From an uncultured Alistipes sp. (GTDB taxonomy: Bacteria > Bacteroidota > Bacteroidia > Bacteroidales > Rikenellaceae): a stretch of DNA of 64,000 bases. A model generated the notes under the pieces. It was not told where the DNA came from, did not search any database, and saw only the letters and a program-made list of their open reading frames with translations. The stretch spans positions 1 through 64,000 of the forward strand of contig CALLRW010000024.1 of the NCBI GenBank assembly GCA_938014215.1. Direction: 5' to 3'. Below are positions 15,321-22,589 of the stretch, one piece after another. Every line of letters begins with the position of its first letter. The stretch's first letter is position 1. The position numbers were made by a program, and so were the translations under genes.

Positions 15321-17312
15321 TCAGGCGGCCAGCGATTCTGTCGTCTCGTTCGGGCCGAGCTCCGGATCGGCCGGAATAATCAGCGGCTCGGCAGGCGGTA
15401 CCGGAATCTCCGTGTCGGGCGTTGCCTCCGGCTCCTCGGGGAGTTCTTCGGGAATGGATTCTGCATCCGACTCCCGGGATTCGGCCAAAGCCCGGGCCTC
15501 CTCCTGCGCCTTCAGGTCGTCGATCTGCTCCTGCAGCTTCGTCCGGCGTCTCTCGTAGGTGGCCAGGTACTTCTCCTGCAGGATCCGGCTTTGGGCCTCA
15601 AAATTCAAATCGGCGAACCGGCACATCAGGCGCGTGTCCACCTCTTCATCCGTACAGTTGTAATCCCGGGCCGTCGTGCGGAAGAAGTCGAGCAGGAAGA
15701 TGCGGATCATTGCCGCCCGCTGCTCGGGTGTCAGTTGTCCTGCGGCCGCGAAGCGCTCCTCCTCGGTAACGCGCCACTGATTTTGAGGCTCGATGCCACA
15801 CTGTCGGAGCCGGTCGTCCGCCATGTGTCGGATTACGGCGTAGTAGAACATCTGATGCTCCTCTTCGGTCAGCGGGCTGTCCGAGACTTTCGATTCACGG
15901 AACAGCGTCTTCATGTCGGCAGTGATATGCTCGTAGCAAAGCTGCCGGTTTCGGTGATCCTGTCGCAGCAGACTCTCCATCGGAGAGGCGGGAACCATCG
16001 CGACGTAGACCGTCCGTTCCCCTGCGGCATCCTCGACTGCGACCACCTGCTCCTCCTCCGGGATGTCCTCATAGCGGATCTCCACATCGAACATTCCGAT
16101 GATGGCATATTTGCGGACTCGTCCTTCCGTAACGTCGAATTCGAGTTGCCGGGTCTGCTCCGTAAACCGGGCCAACGCTGCTTCGTAGCGCTTCACGGCT
16201 TCCGCATAGTTTTCTTCCGACGAGTAGCACTCCGCCTGGGGAGCTTCGGGCATTTCGGGGGCCGTATCGTAGTAATCGAGGTAGTAATCCAGTTCCTGAA
16301 TCCGGTAGCCATCCTCTTCAAGATGCTCAATCACCGAATCGGGCGTATCGCCCACCGTGGCAAGGACCGTCCGCGGGTCCGCCTTCAGCAGTTGCAGGGC
16401 CTGCTGCACGAGGTATTCGTCGTTCTTGCGCATCATGCAGCTCCGGTTCTGGCAGCCCGCGCAACCCTCCGCACATTCATCCTTGAAGAGGATCTGGTTG
16501 GCCGTATTGTGGTGGCAGGTGTGGCATTCGGTCTTGTCGAAGCGATAGGTGTCCAGGCGGGTCATGTAACGGTCGTAGAGCCGCCGGGCAATCTCCCGGA
16601 TCCGGGCATTCTTCCACGACAGGCGGCATCCGTCCGAGAAATGCTCCTCGTAGACCTCCTGCTGGACCGCCGCATCGTATTTCGCGATCTCGGTGGCGAC
16701 ACCAACCGAAATCTCCTCCCGGTCGAGCTGCTCGGCGAGGGCGTCGATCAGATCACAGAGTTTCAGTCGGGAGCGGATGTAGGCCTCGGATTTCCCGAAC
16801 TTCCCAACCAGGCTCTCGATCGTATGACGGCCCGATTCCAGCGCCCGTTTGTAGGCCGCAGCCTCCTCGCGGGGTGTCACGTCCTCGCGTTGGAGGTTCT
16901 CCGTAATGGCGGCATCCTCGGCTTCGGCATCCGACAACTCACGGACAAGGGCCGGAATGAATTTCAGCCCCGCCATTGCAGCGGCCCAATAACGCCGTTC
17001 GCCATAGACAATCTCGAAACCATCCTCTTTGGGTCGGACGCAGATCGGTTGCAGAACCCCGACCTGGCGGATGCTGTCGGCGAGTTCCTGCAAGGTCTCC
17101 GAGCGGAAATCCTTGCGGGGGTTATAGGTGCTATTGACGATCTTGTTCAGATCCAACAGTTGAACGGCTGGGGCGGGTTGTTGTTCCGCAGTCTCGGAAT
17201 TGGAGACAGCCTGCGACGATTCCTGCACGTCGGGATTCGGATTTGAAGTGGCGGCTTTCGATACTTTGGCCCGGCTCTTCTTCGTTTTCGGTTCTTCCTT
17301 GGAAGTCTGCAT
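15321..17312 (-). CDS. Large ParB/Spo0J-family protein with Cys-rich segment
   Basis: 663 residues. After a charged N-terminal tail (about residues 1-50) comes a ParB N-terminal nuclease-like fold: NPRKDFRSETLQELADSIRQ, GERRYWAAAMAGL and ENLQREDVTPREEAAAYKRA, followed by the helix-turn-helix region around LVGKFGKSEAYIRSRLKLCD. Near residue 255 is a Cys/His cluster, CHTC followed by CAEGCAGC and CM, which could bind zinc. The rest is helical and very acidic, ending in a Pro/Glu-rich tail. It is about twice the length of chromosomal ParB. Such large ParB-like proteins are common on Bacteroidetes conjugative elements; partition or regulation is inferred. A ParA gene lies 17 kb away in the same element. 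Confidence 0.85.
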   Translation of the reverse strand: MQTSKEEPKTKKSRAKVSKAATSNPNPDVQESSQAVSNSETAEQQPAPAVQLLDLNKIVNSTYNPRKDFRSETLQELADSIRQVGVLQPICVRPKEDGFEIVYGERRYWAAAMAGLKFIPALVRELSDAEAEDAAITENLQREDVTPREEAAAYKRALESGRHTIESLVGKFGKSEAYIRSRLKLCDLIDALAEQLDREEISVGVATEIAKYDAAVQQEVYEEHFSDGCRLSWKNARIREIARRLYDRYMTRLDTYRFDKTECHTCHHNTANQILFKDECAEGCAGCQNRSCMMRKNDEYLVQQALQLLKADPRTVLATVGDTPDSVIEHLEEDGYRIQELDYYLDYYDTAPEMPEAPQAECYSSEENYAEAVKRYEAALARFTEQTRQLEFDVTEGRVRKYAIIGMFDVEIRYEDIPEEEQVVAVEDAAGERTVYVAMVPASPMESLLRQDHRNRQLCYEHITADMKTLFRESKVSDSPLTEEEHQMFYYAVIRHMADDRLRQCGIEPQNQWRVTEEERFAAAGQLTPEQRAAMIRIFLLDFFRTTARDYNCTDEEVDTRLMCRFADLNFEAQSRILQEKYLATYERRRTKLQEQIDDLKAQEEARALAESRESDAESIPEELPEEPEATPDTEIPVPPAEPLIIPADPELGPNETTESLAA

Positions 17313-17409
17313 AACATCAAACAGTTTTTACCGTGTGTCTCACGTTTTTGGGACCATACAATCCAAACGGACTGCATAGTCAATGAAAAAATTATGTTAT
17401 GAGGACTTA

Positions 17410-17568
17410 TTCCCGACGCGGTCGGTTGCCTCGGGAAGAGACACAGTCATGCGGCGACGTCGGAGCGGCGAAAAATACCGCAGCCCCGGCGAGGATGATT
17501 TTTCGTCCGAGGACGGCGGGCCGCCCGCGGCCTTCCGCATGACTATCTTCCCCGACGGCAACCGGGAA
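17410..17568. repeat. Long imperfect palindrome upstream of the parB-like gene
   Basis: About 159 bp with nested, coaxial inverted repeats: TTCCC/GGGAA at the edges, GGTTGCC (17424-17430) / GGCAACC (17557-17563), CGGGAAG (17432-17438) / CTTCCCCG (17547-17554), AGTCATGCGG (17445-17454) / CCGCATGACT (17535-17544), and CGAAAAAT (17469-17476) / ATTTTTCG (17498-17505). A 69-codon frame crosses it, but the pairing is better explained as a structured nucleic acid. Candidates are a partition site, an RNA, a recombination site or a remnant. No T-run marks it as a simple terminator. Confidence 0.6.
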
Positions 17569-17588
17569 AGAAATTATTCAAAGACTTT

Positions 17589-18059
17589 TTAGAAGAGAAG
17601 CACTGTCTTTGTCTTTCTCTCCAGATCATACAGAATATCGAGCGAACTGCTGCGACCTTCGATATTCATGGCATAAACGCTTTCGTCGGACATCGAGGCG
17701 ATCAGGAAGTTGCGAGTCTGGGCCGTCTGCCAACCGGTCCGGCAGGCATTGCGTACAGCGAAGATCAGGATGCGCTGCTCCGCAAGAGCCTCCATGACCT
17801 CCGGCGAGTAGTGGCGATATAACTTTCGCCCGAGCGCCCAGATCACCGGGTGGCGGGCTTTCAGCAGAAGTTCAAAGACGGATTTTTCGAGTGGTGATTG
17901 GAAGCCGCTGATTACCACATAATCGGTCGTGCAACACGTTTTGGCCCAGCGGAGGGCCTGCTCCTCGACGGCTGGCGAGACGACGCGCGAGGCAAAGAAG
18001 GCGACCTTTCTGCGGTCGAGCAGGGCTGGATTGCCCGTGTAGTCGTAATTGAAAGCCAT
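17589..18059 (-). CDS. Small DprA/Smf-like protein (SLOG-type Rossmann fold)
   Basis: 156 residues. The order KVAFFASRVVSPAVEEQALR, YVVISGFQSPLEKSVFELLL and PVIWALGRKLYRHYSP follows the DprA/Smf core pattern (glycine-poor first strand, SGxxSPLE loop, then the strand with a G before the 'YP-like' segment). It is about half the length of true DprA and lacks the C-terminal winged helix. On conjugative elements such truncated DprA-like proteins may bind ssDNA or a nucleotide ligand, but no activity is established here. It lies upstream of the palindrome and the parB-like gene on the same strand. The ATG directly follows a T6 run that closes a leader dyad. Confidence 0.65.
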   Translation of the reverse strand: MAFNYDYTGNPALLDRRKVAFFASRVVSPAVEEQALRWAKTCCTTDYVVISGFQSPLEKSVFELLLKARHPVIWALGRKLYRHYSPEVMEALAEQRILIFAVRNACRTGWQTAQTRNFLIASMSDESVYAMNIEGRSSSLDILYDLERKTKTVLLF

Positions 18060-18065
18060 AAAAAA

Positions 18066-18144
18066 CGTGGGTTGCCGTATTGACTTACCTCATACTCAGG
18101 CCTTCGCTGCCCCTATCCGAAATAAGCAACACGGACAGCCCACG
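18066..18144 (-). promoter_or_regulatory. Structured leader of the DprA-like gene
   Basis: On the minus strand CGTGGGCTGTCCGT (18144-18131) can pair with ACGGCAACCCACG (18078-18066), with small bulges. The second arm is followed at once by TTTTTT and the ATG of the DprA-like gene. The roughly 50-nt interior contains smaller pairings. The layout resembles an attenuator or ligand-sensing leader whose terminator hairpin abuts the start codon. It does not match a riboswitch class I can name. Confidence 0.4.
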
Positions 18145-18342
18145 CGAAACGTGCATTATGCACATAGCAAGCCAATGGCCTGCAGGCACAATACATGCAT
18201 TCACGAGGCGTCCAGTTACATCTCTCTCAGATAGTCAAAGTTGCGAAGTTTGAGTATGAAAGAAGATCGTAATTAAACGTCTATCAATATGTCGACTCCA
18301 CGAATTACACGGAGCCGCAACAAAAATACAAAAAACTCGAAA

Positions 18343-18389
18343 CAATAACGGAAATTCTCCGTACTTTCGATGTCGGATTTCCGTTATTG
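18343..18389 (+). promoter_or_regulatory. Dyad operator around the umuD promoter
   Basis: Perfect 13-bp inverted repeat CAATAACGGAAAT (18343-18355) / ATTTCCGTTATTG (18377-18389) with a 21-bp spacer. Inside the spacer TACTTTCG (18362-18369) is one base off the -7 box TAnnTTTG. A repressor bound to the dyad would cover the promoter, so damage-responsive or autoregulated control is plausible. It also argues against the ATG at 18370, which lies inside the promoter, in favour of 18394. Confidence 0.6.
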
Positions 18390-18393
18390 GAGC

Positions 18394-18834
18394 ATGGATA
18401 AGAAGAGAGATATATTAACGTTTTATACCCCAGATCTTTCGACGCATCAGGAGTTTCCTGTTGCCGGCGGAGAGGTGAAGGCTGGTTTTCCTTCACCTGC
18501 GGATGACTTTCTCGATGCACCGCTTGATTTGAATCGGGAGTTCGTCCACAATCCGGCCTCGACCTTTTTTGTGCGGGTTTCGGGCGACAGCATGGCCGGT
18601 GACAGGATTGGCGACGGGGACCTGCTGGTTGTCGATCGCTCGGTGCCCCCTTATGATGGTTGTATTGCTGTCTGCTATGTCGACGGCGAGTTCACCGTTA
18701 AGCGAGTTCGGCTTGAAAAAGGCTGTGCATGGCTTATGCCCTCAAACCCGAAATATCAGCCGATCCGGGTTGATGCAGACAATGAATTTCTTGTCTGGGG
18801 TGTCGTCCGTCATGTTATCAAAACTTTCAAATAG
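18394..18834 (+). CDS. umuD: UmuD-like S24 peptidase (translesion polymerase accessory subunit)
   Basis: 146 residues from ATG at 18394 (MDKKRDILTFYTPDLS). It has the UmuD layout: Ala30-Gly31 self-cleavage site just before FPSPADDF, catalytic Ser66 in SGDSM, and Lys103 in EFTVKRV. There is no N-terminal DNA-binding domain, so it is UmuD rather than LexA. After RecA-stimulated self-cleavage it would join UmuC as DNA polymerase V. The umuC gene begins 6 bp after its stop. UmuDC pairs are frequent cargo of conjugative elements and may aid survival or mutagenesis after transfer-induced SOS. Confidence 0.92.
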   Translation: MDKKRDILTFYTPDLSTHQEFPVAGGEVKAGFPSPADDFLDAPLDLNREFVHNPASTFFVRVSGDSMAGDRIGDGDLLVVDRSVPPYDGCIAVCYVDGEFTVKRVRLEKGCAWLMPSNPKYQPIRVDADNEFLVWGVVRHVIKTFK

Positions 18835-18840
18835 ACGACC

Positions 18841-20100
18841 ATGTACGGGCTCTGCGACTGCAATAACTTTTATGCTTCCTGTGAGCGGCTTTTCCGACCC
18901 GATCTCGTGGGGCGACCGGTCGTGGTGCTCTCGAGCAACGACGGCTGCATCATTGCTCGTTCGAACGAAGCCAAGGCCCTCGGTATTGGCATGGGCCAGC
19001 CGTTTTATCAGGTGCGTCCGCTGATAGAGCGCGGTCAGGTGACTGTGTTTTCGGCAAACTTTGCTTTGTACGGAGATTTGTCGCGTCGTGTGATGGCAAC
19101 ACTTCGCTCGCTGGTTCCCGGCATTGAGGTTTACTCGATCGACGAGGCCTTTTTCGACCTGCGGGGTATGGCCGAGCCACTCGACGAGTTCGGCCGTTCG
19201 ATCAGCCGCACCATCCGCCGCAACGTTGGAATTCCGGTCAGCATCGGCATTGCCCCGACAAAGACCCTCGCCAAGATAGCCTCGAAGTTGGCTAAACAAT
19301 ATCCCAAACTGAACGGCTGCTGTTACATGCATCGTCCGGAGGATATAGCCAAGGTTTTGCGAAAATTTCCTTTGCAGGATGTCTGGGGCATAGGCCGTCG
19401 CTATGGAAAGATGTTCGATCGTATGGGGCTCTGTACAGCGCAGCAGTTTGTCGATCTGCCGCAGGAGTGGGTTCGTGCCCGCATGGGGGTTGTCGGATTG
19501 CGCACCTGGAGCGAACTTCAGGGTATTGAGTGTATCACTTTCGAGCAGATGCCGCCCCGCAAACAGCAGATCACTATTTCGAGGACCTTCCCTAAAGAGA
19601 TTTATACGCAGGAGGAGCTGGATCCCATTATTTCCGAATTTGCGTCAATGTGCGCCGAGAAACTTCGTGGTGAAGGTTCGGTCTGCTGTGAAGTGCAGAG
19701 CTATCTGTTGACGAATCGGCATCGTGAGGATCAGCCGCAGCGCTATGAGACGAGCCTTCAATTGTTGCCGGAGTCAACCGACAGTACACTTGAAATTGTG
19801 CGACAGGCCCGCATTGCCCTGCGACAGGTCTTTCAGCCTGGATACGGATATAAAAAAGCGGGGGTAATTCTTTCGCAGATTACTCCCGCATCCGAACAAC
19901 AAGGCTCATTGTTCTCGCCATTGGATCGTGAAAAGCATACTCGCCTGATGGATGTTCTCGATTCGGTGAATAAAACCCACGGTAAAGGCACGATTGTCGT
20001 GGCTGCCCAGGGGACCGACCATTTCCGCATGAACCGAGAGCACCTTTCACCTCGTTATACGACTAATTGGGATGAACTACTGACAATAAAATTGCAATAG
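18841..20100 (+). CDS. umuC: UmuC-like Y-family DNA polymerase
   Basis: 419 residues, full length. Catalytic features are LCDCNNFYASCERLF at the N-terminus (first acidic residue, steric gate region) and YSIDEAFFDL near residue 101 (the DE pair). The little-finger domain follows from about residue 240. The stretch FQPGYGYKKAGVILSQITP is typical of UmuC C-termini. It carries out error-prone synthesis past lesions with UmuD', its partner encoded immediately upstream. The stop lies 21 bp from the end of a convergent minus-strand gene. Confidence 0.94.
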   Translation: MYGLCDCNNFYASCERLFRPDLVGRPVVVLSSNDGCIIARSNEAKALGIGMGQPFYQVRPLIERGQVTVFSANFALYGDLSRRVMATLRSLVPGIEVYSIDEAFFDLRGMAEPLDEFGRSISRTIRRNVGIPVSIGIAPTKTLAKIASKLAKQYPKLNGCCYMHRPEDIAKVLRKFPLQDVWGIGRRYGKMFDRMGLCTAQQFVDLPQEWVRARMGVVGLRTWSELQGIECITFEQMPPRKQQITISRTFPKEIYTQEELDPIISEFASMCAEKLRGEGSVCCEVQSYLLTNRHREDQPQRYETSLQLLPESTDSTLEIVRQARIALRQVFQPGYGYKKAGVILSQITPASEQQGSLFSPLDREKHTRLMDVLDSVNKTHGKGTIVVAAQGTDHFRMNREHLSPRYTTNWDELLTIKLQ

Positions 20101-20120
20101 CTACAGTGTGGAGATGTTTT

Positions 20121-20855
20121 TTAACTAAGTTCTTCTTCTAATTTATGAGTTATTTTTTGTAATTCATCATCTATTTTCTTATCTACTTTTTCAACGTCTC
20201 CTCCATGTATCACAATATTTCTTAATCTATTTATATTTATTATCTGGCCTCGCTCTTCATACGTTATTATTTTATTATTTACAAGAATTCTTGTCATTAG
20301 AGGAATGCTCCATTTATTAGATCCTTCTTCTTGTTGATAATCTCGTTTGATGAGTTCTCTTAATACTTTCTCAAACTCAATAAAGTGCTTTATAAACTCA
20401 GCAATATCAACGACTCCCTCGTGGTAAGTATTGGCTATTTCTTTGATGATATTATCAAAAAAATCAGGATTCATTATTTTTATAACATATATAAGAGCAT
20501 AGCATATGATGCCTATGTTTAATATAAAAACAAAAATGGCAAAAGTAAAATACCAGCTAAATTCTAATTCAGATAATGATAATGAAAATGTTAATTTTCT
20601 TGTTTCAATAGGATTGAGAAATACGCATAATAGGTCTATTATAATACCCAAAATAGTCAGCGTTATAAGTATCTTGAGTCCATTATAGACTTGTCTCTTT
20701 GCTTCTTTTGCAATATCAGATAAAGTCTCATCATTATCGACTCTATCATCTATTTTCCCATTTATAAATGATACTCCCGCAAAGATTAAACCGACTAATG
20801 CAGCAATCGCCTGTGGAGCTGTAGAGAACAGCCAGTCTAAAGCATTCCTGTCCAT
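20121..20855 (-). CDS. AT-rich membrane protein with HEPN-like C-terminal domain
   Basis: 244 residues. Three membrane segments at about residues 12-32, 60-80 and 99-128 precede a cytoplasmic helical domain. That domain ends in LRNIVIHGG, where R212 and H217 form the R-x4-H motif of HEPN ribonucleases, with the polar Asn after Arg that is common in them. The preceding helices (IAEFIKHFIEFEKVLRELIK) fit the HEPN four-helix pattern. The base composition is far more AT-rich than all neighbours, pointing to separate recent acquisition. Membrane-anchored HEPN proteins are known or proposed antiphage or toxin effectors. That role here is an inference, and no antitoxin is evident next to it. Confidence 0.6.
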   Translation of the reverse strand: MDRNALDWLFSTAPQAIAALVGLIFAGVSFINGKIDDRVDNDETLSDIAKEAKRQVYNGLKILITLTILGIIIDLLCVFLNPIETRKLTFSLSLSELEFSWYFTFAIFVFILNIGIICYALIYVIKIMNPDFFDNIIKEIANTYHEGVVDIAEFIKHFIEFEKVLRELIKRDYQQEEGSNKWSIPLMTRILVNNKIITYEERGQIININRLRNIVIHGGDVEKVDKKIDDELQKITHKLEEELS

Positions 20856-20941
20856 AATTAACGGATTTCTTTATAACAAAGATAATACGATATTTATCAC
20901 CATATTATCCTCAAAAGATAATTTACTTACATTTCGTGCTA

Positions 20942-21235
20942 TCAACAAGATTTTATCCATTTCCCATAGATGTAGATATTCCGCTCAAGATAAAGCGTGT
21001 GCAGGTCATACGAGATGACCCACAGACATAACGAGCGGTCACCTCGAAGACTGAATGTCAAAACACGGAAAGCTGCTTTCGGGAAGCGGACATTGTGCGT
21101 GTAAAACCGGCCCTTATAACCAGCTGGCGTCGCTTCACACAAGTAGATACTAAAAGTACGAAACAACCAGCGGAGAATCCTCCGCCGGTTCTCAGGATAC
21201 AGGCTCTCGACGTAAAAGCGATGGTAGTAAATCAT
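20942..21235 (-). CDS. Small basic protein of unknown function
   Basis: 97 residues, begins MIYYHRFYVESLYPENRRRI. It is rich in aromatic and basic residues, with FRVLTFSLRGDRSLCLWVIS in the second half suggesting a small beta-containing fold. I do not recognise the family. It lies 12 bp downstream of another small gene on the same strand, so the two form a likely pair. The product may be specific to Bacteroidales conjugative elements. The 86-bp gap to the AT-rich gene shows nothing notable. Confidence 0.5.
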   Translation of the reverse strand: MIYYHRFYVESLYPENRRRILRWLFRTFSIYLCEATPAGYKGRFYTHNVRFPKAAFRVLTFSLRGDRSLCLWVISYDLHTLYLERNIYIYGKWIKSC

Positions 21236-21247
21236 CTCCTGCTGCTG

Positions 21248-21469
21248 TCAACGTAAACGATACCTCCGGGCAAAATAGGCAACAACTCCCGGAATGTGCT
21301 TTTTGTAATAGGGCTGATTCTCCCGGCACCACATGGCAAGTTCCTGCTTCGTGGCAAAGGGACGATGCCAGCTGCGTCCCGACATAATACGATCCAACTC
21401 GGGAGCCAAGCGCTCGACAAAGTCTCCAACGGTCCAGCCTTCCCAGATGTGCTTCTGAAGGTCAATCAT
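21248..21469 (-). CDS. Small protein of unknown function, 73 residues
   Basis: 73 residues, begins MIDLQKHIWEGWTVGDFVER and ends PGVVAYFARRYRLR. The composition is normal for a globular helical protein, unlike the arginine/serine-rich alternative frame on the same strand, so I prefer this frame. Tryptophans are unusually frequent (W9, W12, W34, W47 by count). It is followed after 12 bp by the 97-residue gene. The 224 bp upstream, to the HTH gene, hold no convincing gene. Confidence 0.5.
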   Translation of the reverse strand: MIDLQKHIWEGWTVGDFVERLAPELDRIMSGRSWHRPFATKQELAMWCRENQPYYKKHIPGVVAYFARRYRLR

Positions 21470-21693
21470 ACCAAATCCATTTTGAAGTTTGACATACGGT
21501 TTTAGAACCGGCCCATCCAGAAATGGAAGGTGCCGGCCACGGGCCGATACACAGCGGCGGGACCAACCGAAAGTCTTTTTCCGGACGATAAACCCGGACG
21601 GGTAGAGATCGTGCGGGAAAGGGCTTCAAGGTGCAGGCACGCTGCTATCTTGGCCCGAGGTCGGCACTTGTGGATTCTTCTTCAGTTTCTCCG

Positions 21694-22056
21694 TCATCCG
21701 TTATGCTCGTTCCCACCAATCACAATCCTAGGTGTACGTCGCAGTGCATTTTGCAGATTGCGCTGGTTGATCCGGTAAACGAGCATCAGCAGATCATAGG
21801 CGCTGTACAGGAATTGCCGCCGATAGATCTTGGGGCGAATCAGCCGTTTCTGACGGTAACGGGTCAGCGTTTCGGGGCGAATGTCGAGAACTTCGCAGGC
21901 CGCATCGGCCGTCAGGAATAACGGCTCGTCGCTTTGACTGCACAAGTATTCAAAAAGCAACAAACTTTTGCTCAAAAGAAAGTTCGTCTTGATGAGACGT
22001 TCGAGCTGTTCGGAGGGGACAAGCCGATAGATGCGGGGATTTTGTTTGTTTTCCAT
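21694..22056 (-). CDS. Helix-turn-helix protein, excisionase-like
   Basis: 120 residues. The central segment FLTADAACEVLDIRPETLTR followed by YRQKRLIRPKIYRRQFLYSA is the HTH plus wing of the excisionase/MerR-type HTH_17 group: 'decision helix', recognition helix, then a short basic wing. It is preceded after 11 bp by a second HTH gene on the same strand. Pairs of small HTH proteins of this type (for example Xis2c and Xis2d of CTnDOT) control excision and transfer. No integrase gene lies beside them in this window, which is unusual. Function is assigned by family and position only. Confidence 0.72.
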   Translation of the reverse strand: MENKQNPRIYRLVPSEQLERLIKTNFLLSKSLLLFEYLCSQSDEPLFLTADAACEVLDIRPETLTRYRQKRLIRPKIYRRQFLYSAYDLLMLVYRINQRNLQNALRRTPRIVIGGNEHNG

Positions 22057-22067
22057 GGGTAACAGAT

Positions 22068-22364
22068 TTATTGATTCAACGATTCGAGTTTTCCGCGGCG
22101 GCGCATCTTGCGGATGAACTCCTGCACCTCGGAGAGCAGGTACATGCGCCGGGCTCCGATGTTGAAGCCGACAAGCAGCCCCTGTTCGCGGAAGCGGCGC
22201 ACCTGGCGTTCGCTCTGGCGGAGCAACTGGCAGACCTCCGCAAAATCGAGAATCGGATCGCCTTCGAGCTGGCTCCGATGATCCTTCATGAAGTGTACAA
22301 TCTCGAGGATCTCTTCGACCGTCCGCAGAATGCGGGACAGGTCATCTGTGTGTTGATTTTCCAT
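22068..22364 (-). CDS. Helix-turn-helix protein, excisionase-like
   Basis: 98 residues from ATG at 22364 (MENQHTDDLSRILRTVEEIL); nine upstream codons look non-coding. An N-terminal helix is followed by a HTH_17-type domain: LDFAEVCQLLRQSERQVRRF, REQGLLVGFNIGARRMYLLS, then a basic tail. It is the first gene of a two-gene unit with the 120-residue HTH protein and is divergent from the second Fic gene. The 225-bp divergent region carries the Fic promoter and dyads. Control of excision or transfer is inferred. Confidence 0.72.
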   Translation of the reverse strand: MENQHTDDLSRILRTVEEILEIVHFMKDHRSQLEGDPILDFAEVCQLLRQSERQVRRFREQGLLVGFNIGARRMYLLSEVQEFIRKMRRRGKLESLNQ

Positions 22365-22515
22365 CTTTGTCGGGTTTGGTTTCCACGGCAAAAATGGGAT
22401 AACCCCGAAACTCGTTTATCAGTGTTTGAATCAATTATATGTTTTCCCAGATCCGAAACCCGGAGATTTCTTGTTCCAGGCAGACCATCAGATAACAGGA
22501 CCAAGACTCCAGAAC

Positions 22516-22578
22516 TTGCCGGTATCGGCAAAAATCACTATATTTGGATCGGAGATCGGCCGTTTAACTTGCCGATAC
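22516..22578 (+). promoter_or_regulatory. Promoter and paired operators of the second Fic gene
   Basis: TATATTTG at 22539-22546 is a perfect -7 box and TTG at 22516-22518 lies 20 bp upstream at the -33 position. TTGCCGGTATCGGCAA (22516-22531) is a palindrome over the -33 element. A second site, TTGCCGATAC (22569-22578), forms a perfect 10-bp inverted repeat with GTATCGGCAA at 22522-22531 across the promoter. The fic ATG follows 11 bp later. This looks like a repressor-controlled promoter, possibly looped by a dimeric regulator. Confidence 0.65.
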
Positions 22579-22589
22579 GACGTTCGGTT

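Noticed and set aside
17383..17592. 69-codon plus-strand frame over the long palindrome
   Set aside because: It is charged and low in hydrophobic residues, and the base pairing of the region explains the sequence better. A small gene cannot be fully excluded.
18066..18144. Known riboswitch class in the leader of the DprA-like gene
   Set aside because: I compared the interior from memory with c-di-GMP, TPP, cobalamin, SAM and ZTP types and saw no matching conserved core.
18370..18393. Earlier start codon for umuD at 18370
   Set aside because: It lies within the dyad and next to the -7-like box, so transcription would begin at or after it.
21232..21465. 77-codon minus-strand frame overlapping the 73-residue gene
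   Set aside because: Ser/Arg/Pro-rich, with no regular pattern; the overlapping 73-residue frame looks like a normal protein.
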